Shown: positions 52,644 to 61,141 of the stretch, in pieces
How the letters are laid out: every line of letters starts with the position of its first letter
Numbering within the stretch: the first letter of the stretch is position 1
From: Acidobacteriota bacterium
GTDB taxonomy: Bacteria; Acidobacteriota; Thermoanaerobaculia; Multivoradales; Multivoraceae
Direction: 5' to 3'
Assembly: GCA_003388555.1 (NCBI GenBank)
Contig: QQVD01000001.1
Coordinates: 1-64,000 of the forward strand
Length of the DNA stretch: 64,000 nt
The notes under the pieces: model-generated
The model's input: only the letters and a program-made list of their open reading frames with translations
Database searches by the model: none
What the model was told of the DNA's origin: nothing
Translations under genes and position numbers: made by a program

Positions 52644-53401
52644 CGCCCCTCCGCCGCGCGGAGCGCCGGCAGCTGGCCGAGCTCGGGCATCGCCGCCGCG
52701 GGGCCCGACCAGGCGACCTGGCCGCTCTGCAAGACCACCGCTCGCGTGGCCAGCTGGCGTGCGGCGGCGAGCGCGTGCGAGGCGAACACCACCGTACGAC
52801 CGGCGCGTCCGAAGACGCCGATCCACTCCGAGATCAACTGCTGGCCGGGAGGATCGAGAGCCGCGAACGGCTCGTCGAGCAGCACGATGCGCGACGGCTC
52901 GATCGCGGCGCGTAGCAGGGAGAGGCGTTTGCGCATGCCCTGGGAGAAGTCGCGCACCGGCACCCCGGCGACGTGTCCGAGGCCGACCGAGTCGAGCAGC
53001 TCGGCGATCCGCTGCCGACCCACGGGCGGCTCGCCCTGCGCCTCCAGCAGCCGGGTCCAAAGCGCCACCGTCTCGAAGGCGTCGAGTCCGCCGTAGAGGA
53101 ACGACTGGTGGGAGATCAGCGACACCTGCCGGCGCACTCGGGTGCGCTGGGTCACCGGGTGATGCCCCGCCACCTCGATGCGGCCGCACGACGGGTGACA
53201 GAGAGCCGCCAGGATACGCAGCAGGGTGGTCTTGCCGGAGCCGTTGGCGCCGACGATCACCGTCGTCTCGCCCGTCCGGACGCGCAGATCGACGTGGGCG
53301 AGGGCCCAACGCCGGCCGAAACGTCGACCGACTCCCTCGCACCAGATCGCGTCGGTTGGCTCGCGCGCCTCGGCGCGGGCGCTTGCAGCGGCGGCTGGCA
53401 T
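52640..53401 (-). CDS. ccmA: Haem exporter ATP-binding protein CcmA
   Basis: This 253-aa ABC ATPase has Walker A GANGSGKTTLL, the ABC signature FSQGMRKRL and Walker B RIVLLDEPFAAL. ATP use by CcmAB frees holo-CcmE. It is the first gene of the operon, divergent from the sigma factor gene 222 bp away. No clear promoter was found in that gap. Confidence 0.94.
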   Translation of the reverse strand: MPAAAASARAEAREPTDAIWCEGVGRRFGRRWALAHVDLRVRTGETTVIVGANGSGKTTLLRILAALCHPSCGRIEVAGHHPVTQRTRVRRQVSLISHQSFLYGGLDAFETVALWTRLLEAQGEPPVGRQRIAELLDSVGLGHVAGVPVRDFSQGMRKRLSLLRAAIEPSRIVLLDEPFAALDPPGQQLISEWIGVFGRAGRTVVFASHALAAARQLATRAVVLQSGQVAWSGPAAAMPELGQLPALRAAEGR

Positions 53402-53623
53402 GGCGCGGCGAAACTATCGCAAGGCGTCGTCGCGGCACCGGCAGCGCAGCCGGCGCACGGGAGGCCGGCGGCTGCCTCGCGGCGGCGCCGCGGCGGGGGC
53501 GCCGTTGGACGAGGGGACGCCCGCGCCGGCGGCGAAGAGGATATCTTGGTGTGCTCGCCGAGCCCCTGACCCGGGGTGCTGCAACTCGCACCCAGCCTTC
53601 ACCGTAGACCAACCCTAGAGAGA

Positions 53624-54199
53624 ATGGCCCAGAGAACAGATGAAGAGCTGGTGCAGGCCATTCTGGATGGAGACGAGGAGTCCTTCCGCGATCTCGTCCT
53701 CAGGTACCAGAACCGTGTCGTCAACTACCTCAATCGCATGTTGCGCGACCTCGACGAGGCCCAGGAGCTGGCCCAGGAGGTCTTCGTACGTGTCTATCGG
53801 GCGCTCGATCGATTCGACCCCTCGTACCGCTTCTCGACCTGGTTGTTCCGGGTGGCTCAGAACGCCGCCATCGACCGCATCCGCAAGCGACGGTTGGTCA
53901 TGGTGTCGCTCAACCGGCCCGAGACCGGGAGCTCCGAGGGTGGCGAGTGGGAGTTCCCGAGCGACTGCCCGACGCCCTACGGTGAGCTGCGCAACCTCGA
54001 ACGTGGTGGCGCCATCCGCAGGGCGGTCGCCGAGCTCAAAGGGGAGTACCGCGAACTGATCGAGCTGCGCCACTTCGGGGAGCTCTCCTACGAGGAGATC
54101 GCCGAGCTCAAGGAGATGCCACTGGGAACCGTCAAGAACAAGCTGTTCCGTGGTCGCCAGATGCTCAAGGGCAAGCTCGCCGACTACCTGACCGACTGA
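53624..54199 (+). CDS. ECF RNA polymerase sigma factor
   Basis: This 191-aa protein has sigma region 2 (YLNRMLRDLDEAQELAQEVFVRVYRAL, here in part, and FSTWLFRVAQNAAID) and region 4 (EIAELKEMPLGTVKNKLFRGR helix-turn-helix). It is RpoE/SigW-like. ATG 53624 is chosen over upstream frame starts because region 2 begins there. The next gene encodes a probable membrane anti-sigma. Its target promoters are unknown. Confidence 0.93.
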   Translation: MAQRTDEELVQAILDGDEESFRDLVLRYQNRVVNYLNRMLRDLDEAQELAQEVFVRVYRALDRFDPSYRFSTWLFRVAQNAAIDRIRKRRLVMVSLNRPETGSSEGGEWEFPSDCPTPYGELRNLERGGAIRRAVAELKGEYRELIELRHFGELSYEEIAELKEMPLGTVKNKLFRGRQMLKGKLADYLTD

Positions 54200-54367
54200 A
54201 TGCGAAGGGGCGCATCCCGAAGTCCGTTGCGGACGAAGAACACGGGCAGGTCCACAGAGACTGTCGAATCGGCACCCACGAAAACACCGCACCCGCCAGG
54301 AACCCCTCCCGCCACGTCGACTCCTGCCCCGCCATCCGCCCGATCACCCACATCCCACGAGCCCGCT

Positions 54368-54967
54368 ATGAAACGACCCGACGACACCCGTGCCACCCGC
54401 GGCGACGAGACATTGGACGACCCCGGTCTCCTGGCTCTGGACCAACGCGTCGACGCTGCCTGGGAAAGCGACGACGAGGACGGAGTCTGGCTGGAGCGCC
54501 TGGCGGTCGAGGAGGGACTGGCCGAGGAGGCTCTCGGGCTGCGCCGGCTGCAGTGCGGGATCGCCTCGCTGCGGGTTTCGGTTCCCGCCTCGTTCGCCGA
54601 TCAGGTCATGGCCCGCGTCGCTGACGAACGTCCGGCGTGGAGGCGACACGGTCAGTCCTCGCCTCTCGCCTGGCTGGCCGCCGCGGCGGTGCTCGTCGGC
54701 GCACTCGCCGTCACCGCGATGCTCGCTGCCGGCGCCGACGTCGGTTCGGGGCCGCTGGCCACCGTAGCCGATCTGCTGACCGCTTCGGTCGCAGCGGGAG
54801 CTGGACTGCTGGGAGCCAGCTGGCGCGGAGTGGGTACGATCGCCGCCTCATGGCTGCAGACCTCCCCGGAGACTTTCGCGCTGGCGGCGCTGCTGCTCGT
54901 CGCGGCGCCCGCCTGGTTCGTGCTGCGGGCGGCGCGCGCGCGGAGCGCTGCGTCACGTCGTCGCTGA
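54368..54967 (+). CDS. Putative membrane anti-sigma factor
   Basis: This 199-aa protein has an acidic cytoplasmic N-terminal half (~1-95, rich in Asp/Glu/Leu helices), then two membrane helices (SPLAWLAAAAVLVGALAVTAM in part, and FALAALLLVAAPAWFVL) and a basic end. Position right after an ECF sigma and topology suggest an anti-sigma factor. No HxxxCxxC zinc motif is present, so it is not a classic ZAS protein. The 168-bp region between it and the sigma gene shows no other gene. Confidence 0.6.
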   Translation: MKRPDDTRATRGDETLDDPGLLALDQRVDAAWESDDEDGVWLERLAVEEGLAEEALGLRRLQCGIASLRVSVPASFADQVMARVADERPAWRRHGQSSPLAWLAAAAVLVGALAVTAMLAAGADVGSGPLATVADLLTASVAAGAGLLGASWRGVGTIAASWLQTSPETFALAALLLVAAPAWFVLRAARARSAASRRR

Positions 54968-55935
54968 GCTTCGGCGCCGCCGCTCTGCTGCTGTTCTCCG
55001 CACTGCTGGCGATTCCCGGTAGGACGGCGGCGGCGACTTCCGGCGCCACCGCCTCGGACGGTGCCACCGCCGTCGACGGCGGTGTCACCTCGGGCGAGAC
55101 TTCGGGTGACGCGGTGCATCTGCGCCGGGGCAGCGTCGCCAGCCGCCAGATCGTCGCTCTCGGTCGGCCGCTCTGGATCGAGGGCGAGGCGCTCGCCAAC
55201 GCCGCCGTGCTGCAGGGCGATGCGCGCATCGATGGAGTGGTGCGAGGCGACGTGATCGCGCTCGGTGGCGACGTCGTGCTGTCGGCGCGAGCGCAGGTCG
55301 ACGGCGACGTCTACGCGGTCGGCGGCACCATCGAGGCAGCGGACGGGTCGGTGATCGGCGGCCGCACCGCCGCCTACCCGGACGCGCCCTCGACCGCACT
55401 GGTGCTCATGGAGGGTCCGGCGCTGGGCCTGGCACCGGGGTCGCGGCCGGTGTTGGCGGCCAAGGCCGCGGTGCTCTGCGCCTGGCTCGTGCTCGCTCTC
55501 CTGGCAGCCGCCCTCGGCTGCGAGCGTCCGCTCAGGCGGACCGGCGAGCGCCTACGGGATCGTCCGCTGCGCTCGTTCTTCGTCGGCCTGCTGGCGGTCG
55601 CCAGCACCCTGGTCGGGCTGGTCCTGTTCAGTGCCTTCGCGCCGGCGACCGTGGGACTGCCGATCGCGGTCGTCGGCATCGCCGGACTGACCCTGGCCAA
55701 GGTCTGGGGCACCGTGGCGGTGTTCGAGGCGGTCGGCAGCGCGGCGTCGCGGCGAATGGGAGCGGGCATGGCGCTGCCACTGCGCCTGGTTCTCGGCGCC
55801 TGCCTGCTGGGTTGGATCAAGTTCGTGCCCTGGCTCGGCACGGTCGCCTGGTCGATGCTGACCCTGGTGGCGATCGGCGCCACTCTGGCGGAGCACCTGC
55901 TCTCCGGCGGCGAGCCGGCGGATGCTGGCGCCTGA
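54850..55935 (+). CDS. Bactofilin-like beta-helix domain membrane protein
   Basis: This 361-aa frame has a hydrophobic signal-like segment after residue ~35. It continues with a polymer-forming (bactofilin-type) repeat region, shown by VVRGDVIALGGDVVLSARA and VDGDVYAVGGTIEAADGSVI, then four membrane helices (~195-345). ATG 54850 is the only in-frame ATG near the right place, but it overlaps the previous gene by 118 nt in a different frame. A later non-canonical start close to 54950 is possible. Such proteins often follow ECF sigma/anti-sigma pairs. Confidence 0.7.
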   Translation: MAADLPGDFRAGGAAARRGARLVRAAGGARAERCVTSSLSFGAAALLLFSALLAIPGRTAAATSGATASDGATAVDGGVTSGETSGDAVHLRRGSVASRQIVALGRPLWIEGEALANAAVLQGDARIDGVVRGDVIALGGDVVLSARAQVDGDVYAVGGTIEAADGSVIGGRTAAYPDAPSTALVLMEGPALGLAPGSRPVLAAKAAVLCAWLVLALLAAALGCERPLRRTGERLRDRPLRSFFVGLLAVASTLVGLVLFSAFAPATVGLPIAVVGIAGLTLAKVWGTVAVFEAVGSAASRRMGAGMALPLRLVLGACLLGWIKFVPWLGTVAWSMLTLVAIGATLAEHLLSGGEPADAGA

Positions 55936-56276
55936 CGGCGGACACGACCCTCCGGGCTCCGACGTCGTGATTTCGCCGCGCGGCGACAGCGCCAGGGAGC
56001 GGCGCCGGAGCTGGTGCTCGTCCGGGAGGTGATCTTGCCGCTTGCCTGCTCGCGGACAGTCTCGTAGCCTGCGGGAGGACCGAGGCCGGGAGAGCGAACA
56101 GATCGGGCGAGGATCGGCCGGCCGCGAGGTGCGTGGCGGTCGGGGGCCGATGATCGCTGGACTCCTCAGCCGGTCCGAGTCGCCGGACCCGTAGCTCCAG
56201 CCTCCAGTTCGACGGCTCGATGCCCGCCCGTCGGAGACTCCGCCGCCGAGAACCCAGCGCCGCTCCCGAGGTCGCC
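55936..56276. other. Intergenic region, 341 bp, with promoter candidate
   Basis: No gene is supported. A promoter-like pair lies at 56042-56070. The rest is GC-rich, with short partial palindromes. Confidence 0.55.
56042..56070 (+). promoter_or_regulatory. Possible promoter of the zinc-ribbon TPR gene
   Basis: TTGCCT (56042-56047), a 17-nt spacer and TAGCCT (56065-56070). The -10 hexamer is identical to that of the pilM promoter. Confidence 0.45.
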
Positions 56277-58112
56277 ATGCTCTGTCAGGTCTGCAGCGCC
56301 GCCAACTCGGACGAGGCCGACTACTGTCGCAAGTGTCAGCACAAGCTGCTGGTGCTGTCGGGGCCGGTGGCAGCCGGTGAGGCGCTCGAAGACGACTCCG
56401 ACGAGGGCTTCTCGATCGAGGAGCACCTGCTGGAGCGCATCTCGGTGCTCGAGGAGGTGCTGCGTCGCACCGGGGAGACGGTGCGCACGGTGCTGGGAGC
56501 GCTGCAGAAGCAGGAGGAGAGCATCCTGGTCAACCATGCCGGGCTGCAGTCCCTGCGCGACCTCCTCGAGGAGGGGAGCGCCCTGAGCGCCCGGGACTGG
56601 ACCGATCGCTGGGACGACCGCATCGAGGCGCAGCTGCTGGCGCTCGAGCGTCGAGATCGCTTCGTGGCCATGCGCGATCGCATCCTCGCCCTCTACGGTG
56701 GCGCCAAGCGACCGCTCTTCGAGCGCCTGATTCGCGAGGCCGAGCAGGCCTTCTTCAACAATGAGATCGCCCACGGCCGGAGGGCGCTCGAACAGGCGTT
56801 CCGACTCGACCGCGCCAACTACGAGCTGGCGCTCTTCCTCGGCGAGTCGTACTTCCACGACGGAGCTCTCGAGCAGGCGAGGGCCCGCTTCGAGCGGCTG
56901 CTCGAGGTCAAGCCCGACCATCACGAGGGACTGGTCTACACCGGGGTGATCGCGCAACAGGCCGGCGACGACGCGCGGGCTTCGGCTCTGCTGCAGCGTG
57001 CGGTACAGCTGTTCCCCGACAGCTTCCTCCCCCACTTCGCCCTCGCTGCGACCCACGCCGGCAACGGCGACCTGGCGCGCGCGGTGGCGCTGCTCGAGCG
57101 GGCCGTCGAGCTCGATCCGCTGCCGCAGGCCTACTACCTCCTCGGGCGCTGCTGCTACGAGATGGGGCGGTTGCAACCCGCGATCGAAGCACTCAAGGAA
57201 GCCGTGCGCCTCGATCCGACGCTGGAAGAGAGCTACCACCTCCTTGGCCTGTGCTACCTCGACCGGCAGTGGAACCGCAAGGCGCTCGAGGCCTTCCGTC
57301 GCGCCCAGAGCCTCAACCCCCGCCGTCTGCGCTACGAGGACCTGGTGGCGTATCTCTCGGGGCGGGGAGCGCCCTTCCCGGAGATCGGCAGCGCCGCACG
57401 GGCGCTGGTCGACGAGGCAGAGAGCGCCCTCGCCGCCGGGCGCGGGCAGCAGGCTCTGCGGTCCTACCGACGCGCGCTCGACGAGCAGGGCGACCATCCG
57501 GTGCTGCTGATGTCGTACGCACTGGTCTGCCTGCAGCTCGGCCGCTCGCACGAGATCCGCTCGGTCACTCAGCGGGTGCTCGACGACGAGAACGCCAGCG
57601 AGATGCTGCGCACCACCGCTTCGGCGACCCTGATCGCCGCGCTGCGCCGCGAGGGCAACTACCGCGAGGGCAACAACGTCGGTCACCGGCTGCTGCGCGA
57701 GGGCTCCTCGGACTTCTCGCGCTCGGTCGCCTACTACGAGATGGCCTACAACCTGGCCGAGATGGAGGAGAGCCTCGACGAGGCGCTCGAGATGGCGCGC
57801 CGCTCACTCGACCATGCTCCGGAGGAGCTGCGGCAGTTCCCGCTCGCGGCGCTCGGCTGGGTGCACTACAAGCGCCGCGAGTTCGACCAGGCGATCGACT
57901 GCCTGTCGCGCTCGACCGAGCTGGGCCCCAACGAGACCACGATGACGCACCTGGGGATGGCGCTGCTCGCTTCGGGCGAGGAGGAGCGCGCACGCCGGGT
58001 GCTCGCCGAGGCGCGTGCGTTGGCGCCGGGCAGCGGAGCGCTGGAGGAGCGGGTCATCGAGCTGATGAAGGACTCGGCGCAGATCGTCCGGCGCGCCGCG
58101 CGCAAGGGGTAA
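56277..58112 (+). CDS. Zinc-ribbon TPR protein
   Basis: This 611-aa protein starts with a zinc ribbon (MLCQVCSAANSDEADYCRKC, four cysteines). A helical/coiled part (~45-150) follows, then about a dozen TPR repeats (~170-600, for example FLGESYFHDGALEQARARFE and YYLLGRCCYEMGRLQPAIEAL). No signal peptide. ATG 56277 with GAGG upstream puts the ribbon at the N terminus; an upstream in-frame start at 56220 would only add basic residues. Function unknown, probably a scaffold. Confidence 0.85.
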   Translation: MLCQVCSAANSDEADYCRKCQHKLLVLSGPVAAGEALEDDSDEGFSIEEHLLERISVLEEVLRRTGETVRTVLGALQKQEESILVNHAGLQSLRDLLEEGSALSARDWTDRWDDRIEAQLLALERRDRFVAMRDRILALYGGAKRPLFERLIREAEQAFFNNEIAHGRRALEQAFRLDRANYELALFLGESYFHDGALEQARARFERLLEVKPDHHEGLVYTGVIAQQAGDDARASALLQRAVQLFPDSFLPHFALAATHAGNGDLARAVALLERAVELDPLPQAYYLLGRCCYEMGRLQPAIEALKEAVRLDPTLEESYHLLGLCYLDRQWNRKALEAFRRAQSLNPRRLRYEDLVAYLSGRGAPFPEIGSAARALVDEAESALAAGRGQQALRSYRRALDEQGDHPVLLMSYALVCLQLGRSHEIRSVTQRVLDDENASEMLRTTASATLIAALRREGNYREGNNVGHRLLREGSSDFSRSVAYYEMAYNLAEMEESLDEALEMARRSLDHAPEELRQFPLAALGWVHYKRREFDQAIDCLSRSTELGPNETTMTHLGMALLASGEEERARRVLAEARALAPGSGALEERVIELMKDSAQIVRRAARKG

Positions 58113-58232
58113 GCTCGCCCCTCGACCGGGCGCCCCCCGCCCCACGGAACTCCCACGGAACTCCCCGAGGAGCCGAGGCCGACGGCCCGGCGCTCGCAGG
58201 TGCCTCCCCATCTCGTCCGAGGACTCCCCGTC

Positions 58233-59951
58233 ATGCGTTGGAGCGACTTCTACCTCTTCACCACCCGCGAGGACCCCGCCGACGCCGAGGTGGTCAGTCA
58301 CCGGCTGATGGTGCGCAGCGGGATGCTGCGCAAGCTGGCCGCGGGCATCTACACCTACCAGCCTCTGGGCTGGCGCTCGATGCGCAAGCTGATGGAGATC
58401 GTGCGCCGCGAGCTCGAGGTGGCGGGGTGCGTGGAGCTCTCGATGCCGGCGGTGCAGCCGGCGGAGCTGTGGCAGGAGAGCGGCCGCTGGCAGAAGTACG
58501 GCAAGGAGCTGCTGCGCTTCGAGGATCGTCACCAGCGGGGCTTCTGCTTCGGCCCGACGCACGAGGAGGTCATCACCGATCTGGTGCGACGCGACGTGAG
58601 CAGCTACCGCCAGCTGCCGCTGAGCCTGTTCCAGATCCAGACCAAGTTCCGTGACGAGATCCGGCCCCGCTTCGGCCTGATGCGCGGGCGCGAGTTCCTG
58701 ATGAAGGACGCCTACTCGTTCCACGCCGACGGCGACAGTCTCGACGAGGCCTACCGCGCCCTGCACGACGCCTACGTGCGGATCTTCGAGGCCTGTGAGC
58801 TCGACTACATCGTCGTCGAGGCCGACTCCGGCACCATCGGCGGCTCGTCGTCCCACGAGTTCATGGTGCTCGCGGACACCGGCGAGGACGCTGTCCTCTT
58901 CTGCAAGGGCTCGGGCTACGCCGCCAACGTCGAGAAGGCGACCACCCGTCTGGCGCCGCCGCCGCCGCTGCCAGCGCTGGAAGAGCCCGAGGCGGTCGAC
59001 ACCCCCGACGCCGGATCGATCGGGGCGGTGACCAAGCTGCTGGGAGTGGAGCCGGCGCAGACCGTCAAGACCCTCGTCTACGAGAGCGACAAGGGGTTCT
59101 TCGCGGTGGCTATCCGTGGCGACCGCACGATCAACGAGATCAAGCTGAAGAACGTCACCGACTCGCTGTGGATCCAGCTCGCCGAGGCGCCCGAGGTCGA
59201 ACGTCTGACCGGCGCCGCGCTCGGCTACGCAGGGCCGTGCGGCCTGCCGGACGAGGTTCAGCTGCTGGTCGACGAGAGTGCCGCGGCGCTCCAGTCCTTC
59301 GTCTGCGGCGCCAACCGCACCGAGGTGCACCTGCGCGGGGTGCAGTGGCAGCGGGACGTCGGCAGATCGCGCACCGTCGACGTGCTGCTGGCCGAGCCCG
59401 GCGACCCGTGTCCGCGCTCCGGCCAGGCACTCGAGGGGTGCCGCGGCATCGAGGTGGGGCACATCTTCAAGCTCGGCACCGTCTACTCGTCGGCGATGGG
59501 CTGCACCTTCGCCGACGAGAACGGCCAGGAGCAGCCGATGGAGATGGGCTGCTACGGGCTCGGCATCGGACGCACCGTGGCCGCGGCGATCGAGCAGAAC
59601 CACGACGACGACGGCATCTCGTGGCCGCTGCCGCTGGCCCCCTTCACCGTGCTGCTGGCGGCGCTGAACCCGAAGGACGAGGCCGTCGTGCGCACCGCGG
59701 AAGAGCTCTACGAGCAGCTGCGACGAGCCGGTCACGACGTGCTCTACGACGACCGCGACGAGCGTCCGGGAGTGAAGTTCAAGGATGCCGACCTGATCGG
59801 CATCCCGGTGCGGGTCGTGGTCGGAGCACGCTCGCTGGAAGCCGGCGGGGTGGAGTTCTCGTTGCGCAGCGACCGCGAGAAGCGGATCGTGGCGGTCGAC
59901 GAGCTGCTCGCCGAGGTCGGCGCGGTGGTCGGCGGGTCTTCGCGGGTGTAG
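58233..59951 (+). CDS. proS: Prolyl-tRNA synthetase (bacterial type)
   Basis: This 572-aa class II synthetase has motif 1 near VVSHRLMVRSGMLRKLAAGIY (in part), motif 2 in TKFRDEIRPRFGLMRGREF and motif 3 in GLGIGRT. The YbaK-type editing insert lies at ~225-390 (GVEPAQTVKTLVY), confirming the long bacterial ProS. The C-terminal anticodon-binding domain ends near residue 565. ATG 58233 matches the family N terminus (MRWSDFYLFTTREDP). Confidence 0.96.
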   Translation: MRWSDFYLFTTREDPADAEVVSHRLMVRSGMLRKLAAGIYTYQPLGWRSMRKLMEIVRRELEVAGCVELSMPAVQPAELWQESGRWQKYGKELLRFEDRHQRGFCFGPTHEEVITDLVRRDVSSYRQLPLSLFQIQTKFRDEIRPRFGLMRGREFLMKDAYSFHADGDSLDEAYRALHDAYVRIFEACELDYIVVEADSGTIGGSSSHEFMVLADTGEDAVLFCKGSGYAANVEKATTRLAPPPPLPALEEPEAVDTPDAGSIGAVTKLLGVEPAQTVKTLVYESDKGFFAVAIRGDRTINEIKLKNVTDSLWIQLAEAPEVERLTGAALGYAGPCGLPDEVQLLVDESAAALQSFVCGANRTEVHLRGVQWQRDVGRSRTVDVLLAEPGDPCPRSGQALEGCRGIEVGHIFKLGTVYSSAMGCTFADENGQEQPMEMGCYGLGIGRTVAAAIEQNHDDDGISWPLPLAPFTVLLAALNPKDEAVVRTAEELYEQLRRAGHDVLYDDRDERPGVKFKDADLIGIPVRVVVGARSLEAGGVEFSLRSDREKRIVAVDELLAEVGAVVGGSSRV

Positions 59952-59977
59952 CGCCCGCTTCGGGGACGTCGGTCCGG

Positions 59978-61141
59978 TCAGCGATCCCGCGGCGGGGAGG
60001 CGGTTTCGCGGCGCGAGAAGGGGTTCTCGCCCGGGTCCCACTTGGGCAGTGCCGACCAGCCGCGTTCGGTGATCAGGGGGTAGCCGTCGCCGCTGCCGAG
60101 GTACCAGCGCACCGCCGGCACGGGATCCAGGCCGCCGAGCCGGAACTCGCCCTCACGCGGGCTCATGACGAAGAGCGCCACCGACAGCGCCTCGGCGTCG
60201 AGCGCCCGCTCCGAGACCGCCGCGACGCCGAGCTTGCCGTCGACCAGCAGGCCGCTGCGCTGGTCGACGTAAGGCGCCTTCGGCTCACCGTCGACGATCA
60301 GCGTCTGCACCTGGCGCGAGGCGAGGGAGAGCGTCTGGTCGCGCAGCACGACGTACTGCGTGGCGATGCGCTCGTCGTGTCCGGGGTGCAGCGCCACCAC
60401 CCAGCCCCCCGGCGGGCGTTCACCGGCCTCGATCGCCTCGCGCGGCCCGGCGCCGAAGGCGCGGGTGACCGCACCGAGCTGCACGTAGCCGTTGGTGATC
60501 CCGGCGCTTTGCAGCACCTCGGTGGCGCCATCGACCGCGAGGCCACGCTCGAAGCCCCAGAGGTCGATCCGCGAGCCGGCGTCCAGCAGGCCGGTCGAGC
60601 TCTGCGGATCGAGCGCCAGTCGCTCGCAGTAGGCGGTCTCGAGCAGCGACTGCAGGAAGCGGGGCTCGGGAGCGCCGCCGGTCGCCCGGCGCAGTCCCCA
60701 GGCGGCATAGAGCTGGCCGCCGAGTGGACCGTGCGCCTGCTGCGACCAGACGCAGAACGCCAGCGCCCGCTCCAGCGCCGAGTAGATGCGGGGAGCGAGC
60801 TCGACCCGGCCGCCGGCGGCGTTGAGCTCGCCGACGCCACCCGGCGCGTCGCCGTCGGGGTCGACCAGCCGCTCGATCTCGAGCGCCTCGCGCAGGGCGG
60901 CGGCGAGCGCTTCGGCGCTGGCCTGGCCGGCGGGGGCGTCGATCTCGATGCGCAGGTTCTCGCCGAAGACGCGCGCCTCGGCGACCGGTCTCGGGCTGGT
61001 CGGCTGCGCCGCCGCGGGGGCGGCCGTCAGCGGTCCAGGCGCCGGCAGCGCGAGGCCGGCGAGCGCCGCGGTGAGCAGCGCGGCGGGCGACTTCGCCAGA
61101 CCGCCGCGGCGGGTTCCTCCGCCTGCGGGCGCGCGGCTCAC
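59978..61141 (-). CDS. Divergent ApbE-family FAD:protein FMN transferase homologue
   Basis: This 387-aa protein has an export signal (LLTAALAGLALPAPG) and the ApbE fold. Key motifs have drifted. The DLGGIAKGYAVD box reads DLWGFERGLAVD, NLGGD reads QLGAV, and the HHIIDPRTG box reads APYVDQRSG, while the terminal DAEALSVALFVM helix is intact. ApbE normally attaches FMN to Rnf/Nqr and related proteins in the periplasm. Loss of the Lys, Asp and His positions suggests altered or lost activity. The GTG start at 61141 overlaps the tyrS stop by 4 nt. Confidence 0.8.
   Translation of the reverse strand: MSRAPAGGGTRRGGLAKSPAALLTAALAGLALPAPGPLTAAPAAAQPTSPRPVAEARVFGENLRIEIDAPAGQASAEALAAALREALEIERLVDPDGDAPGGVGELNAAGGRVELAPRIYSALERALAFCVWSQQAHGPLGGQLYAAWGLRRATGGAPEPRFLQSLLETAYCERLALDPQSSTGLLDAGSRIDLWGFERGLAVDGATEVLQSAGITNGYVQLGAVTRAFGAGPREAIEAGERPPGGWVVALHPGHDERIATQYVVLRDQTLSLASRQVQTLIVDGEPKAPYVDQRSGLLVDGKLGVAAVSERALDAEALSVALFVMSPREGEFRLGGLDPVPAVRWYLGSGDGYPLITERGWSALPKWDPGENPFSRRETASPPRDR

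Noticed and set aside
51939-53612. Single 557-codon ccmA-ccmB fusion frame
   Set aside because: The upstream part is an out-of-frame reading of ccmA. The real ccmB begins at GTG 52643 with a 4-nt overlap.
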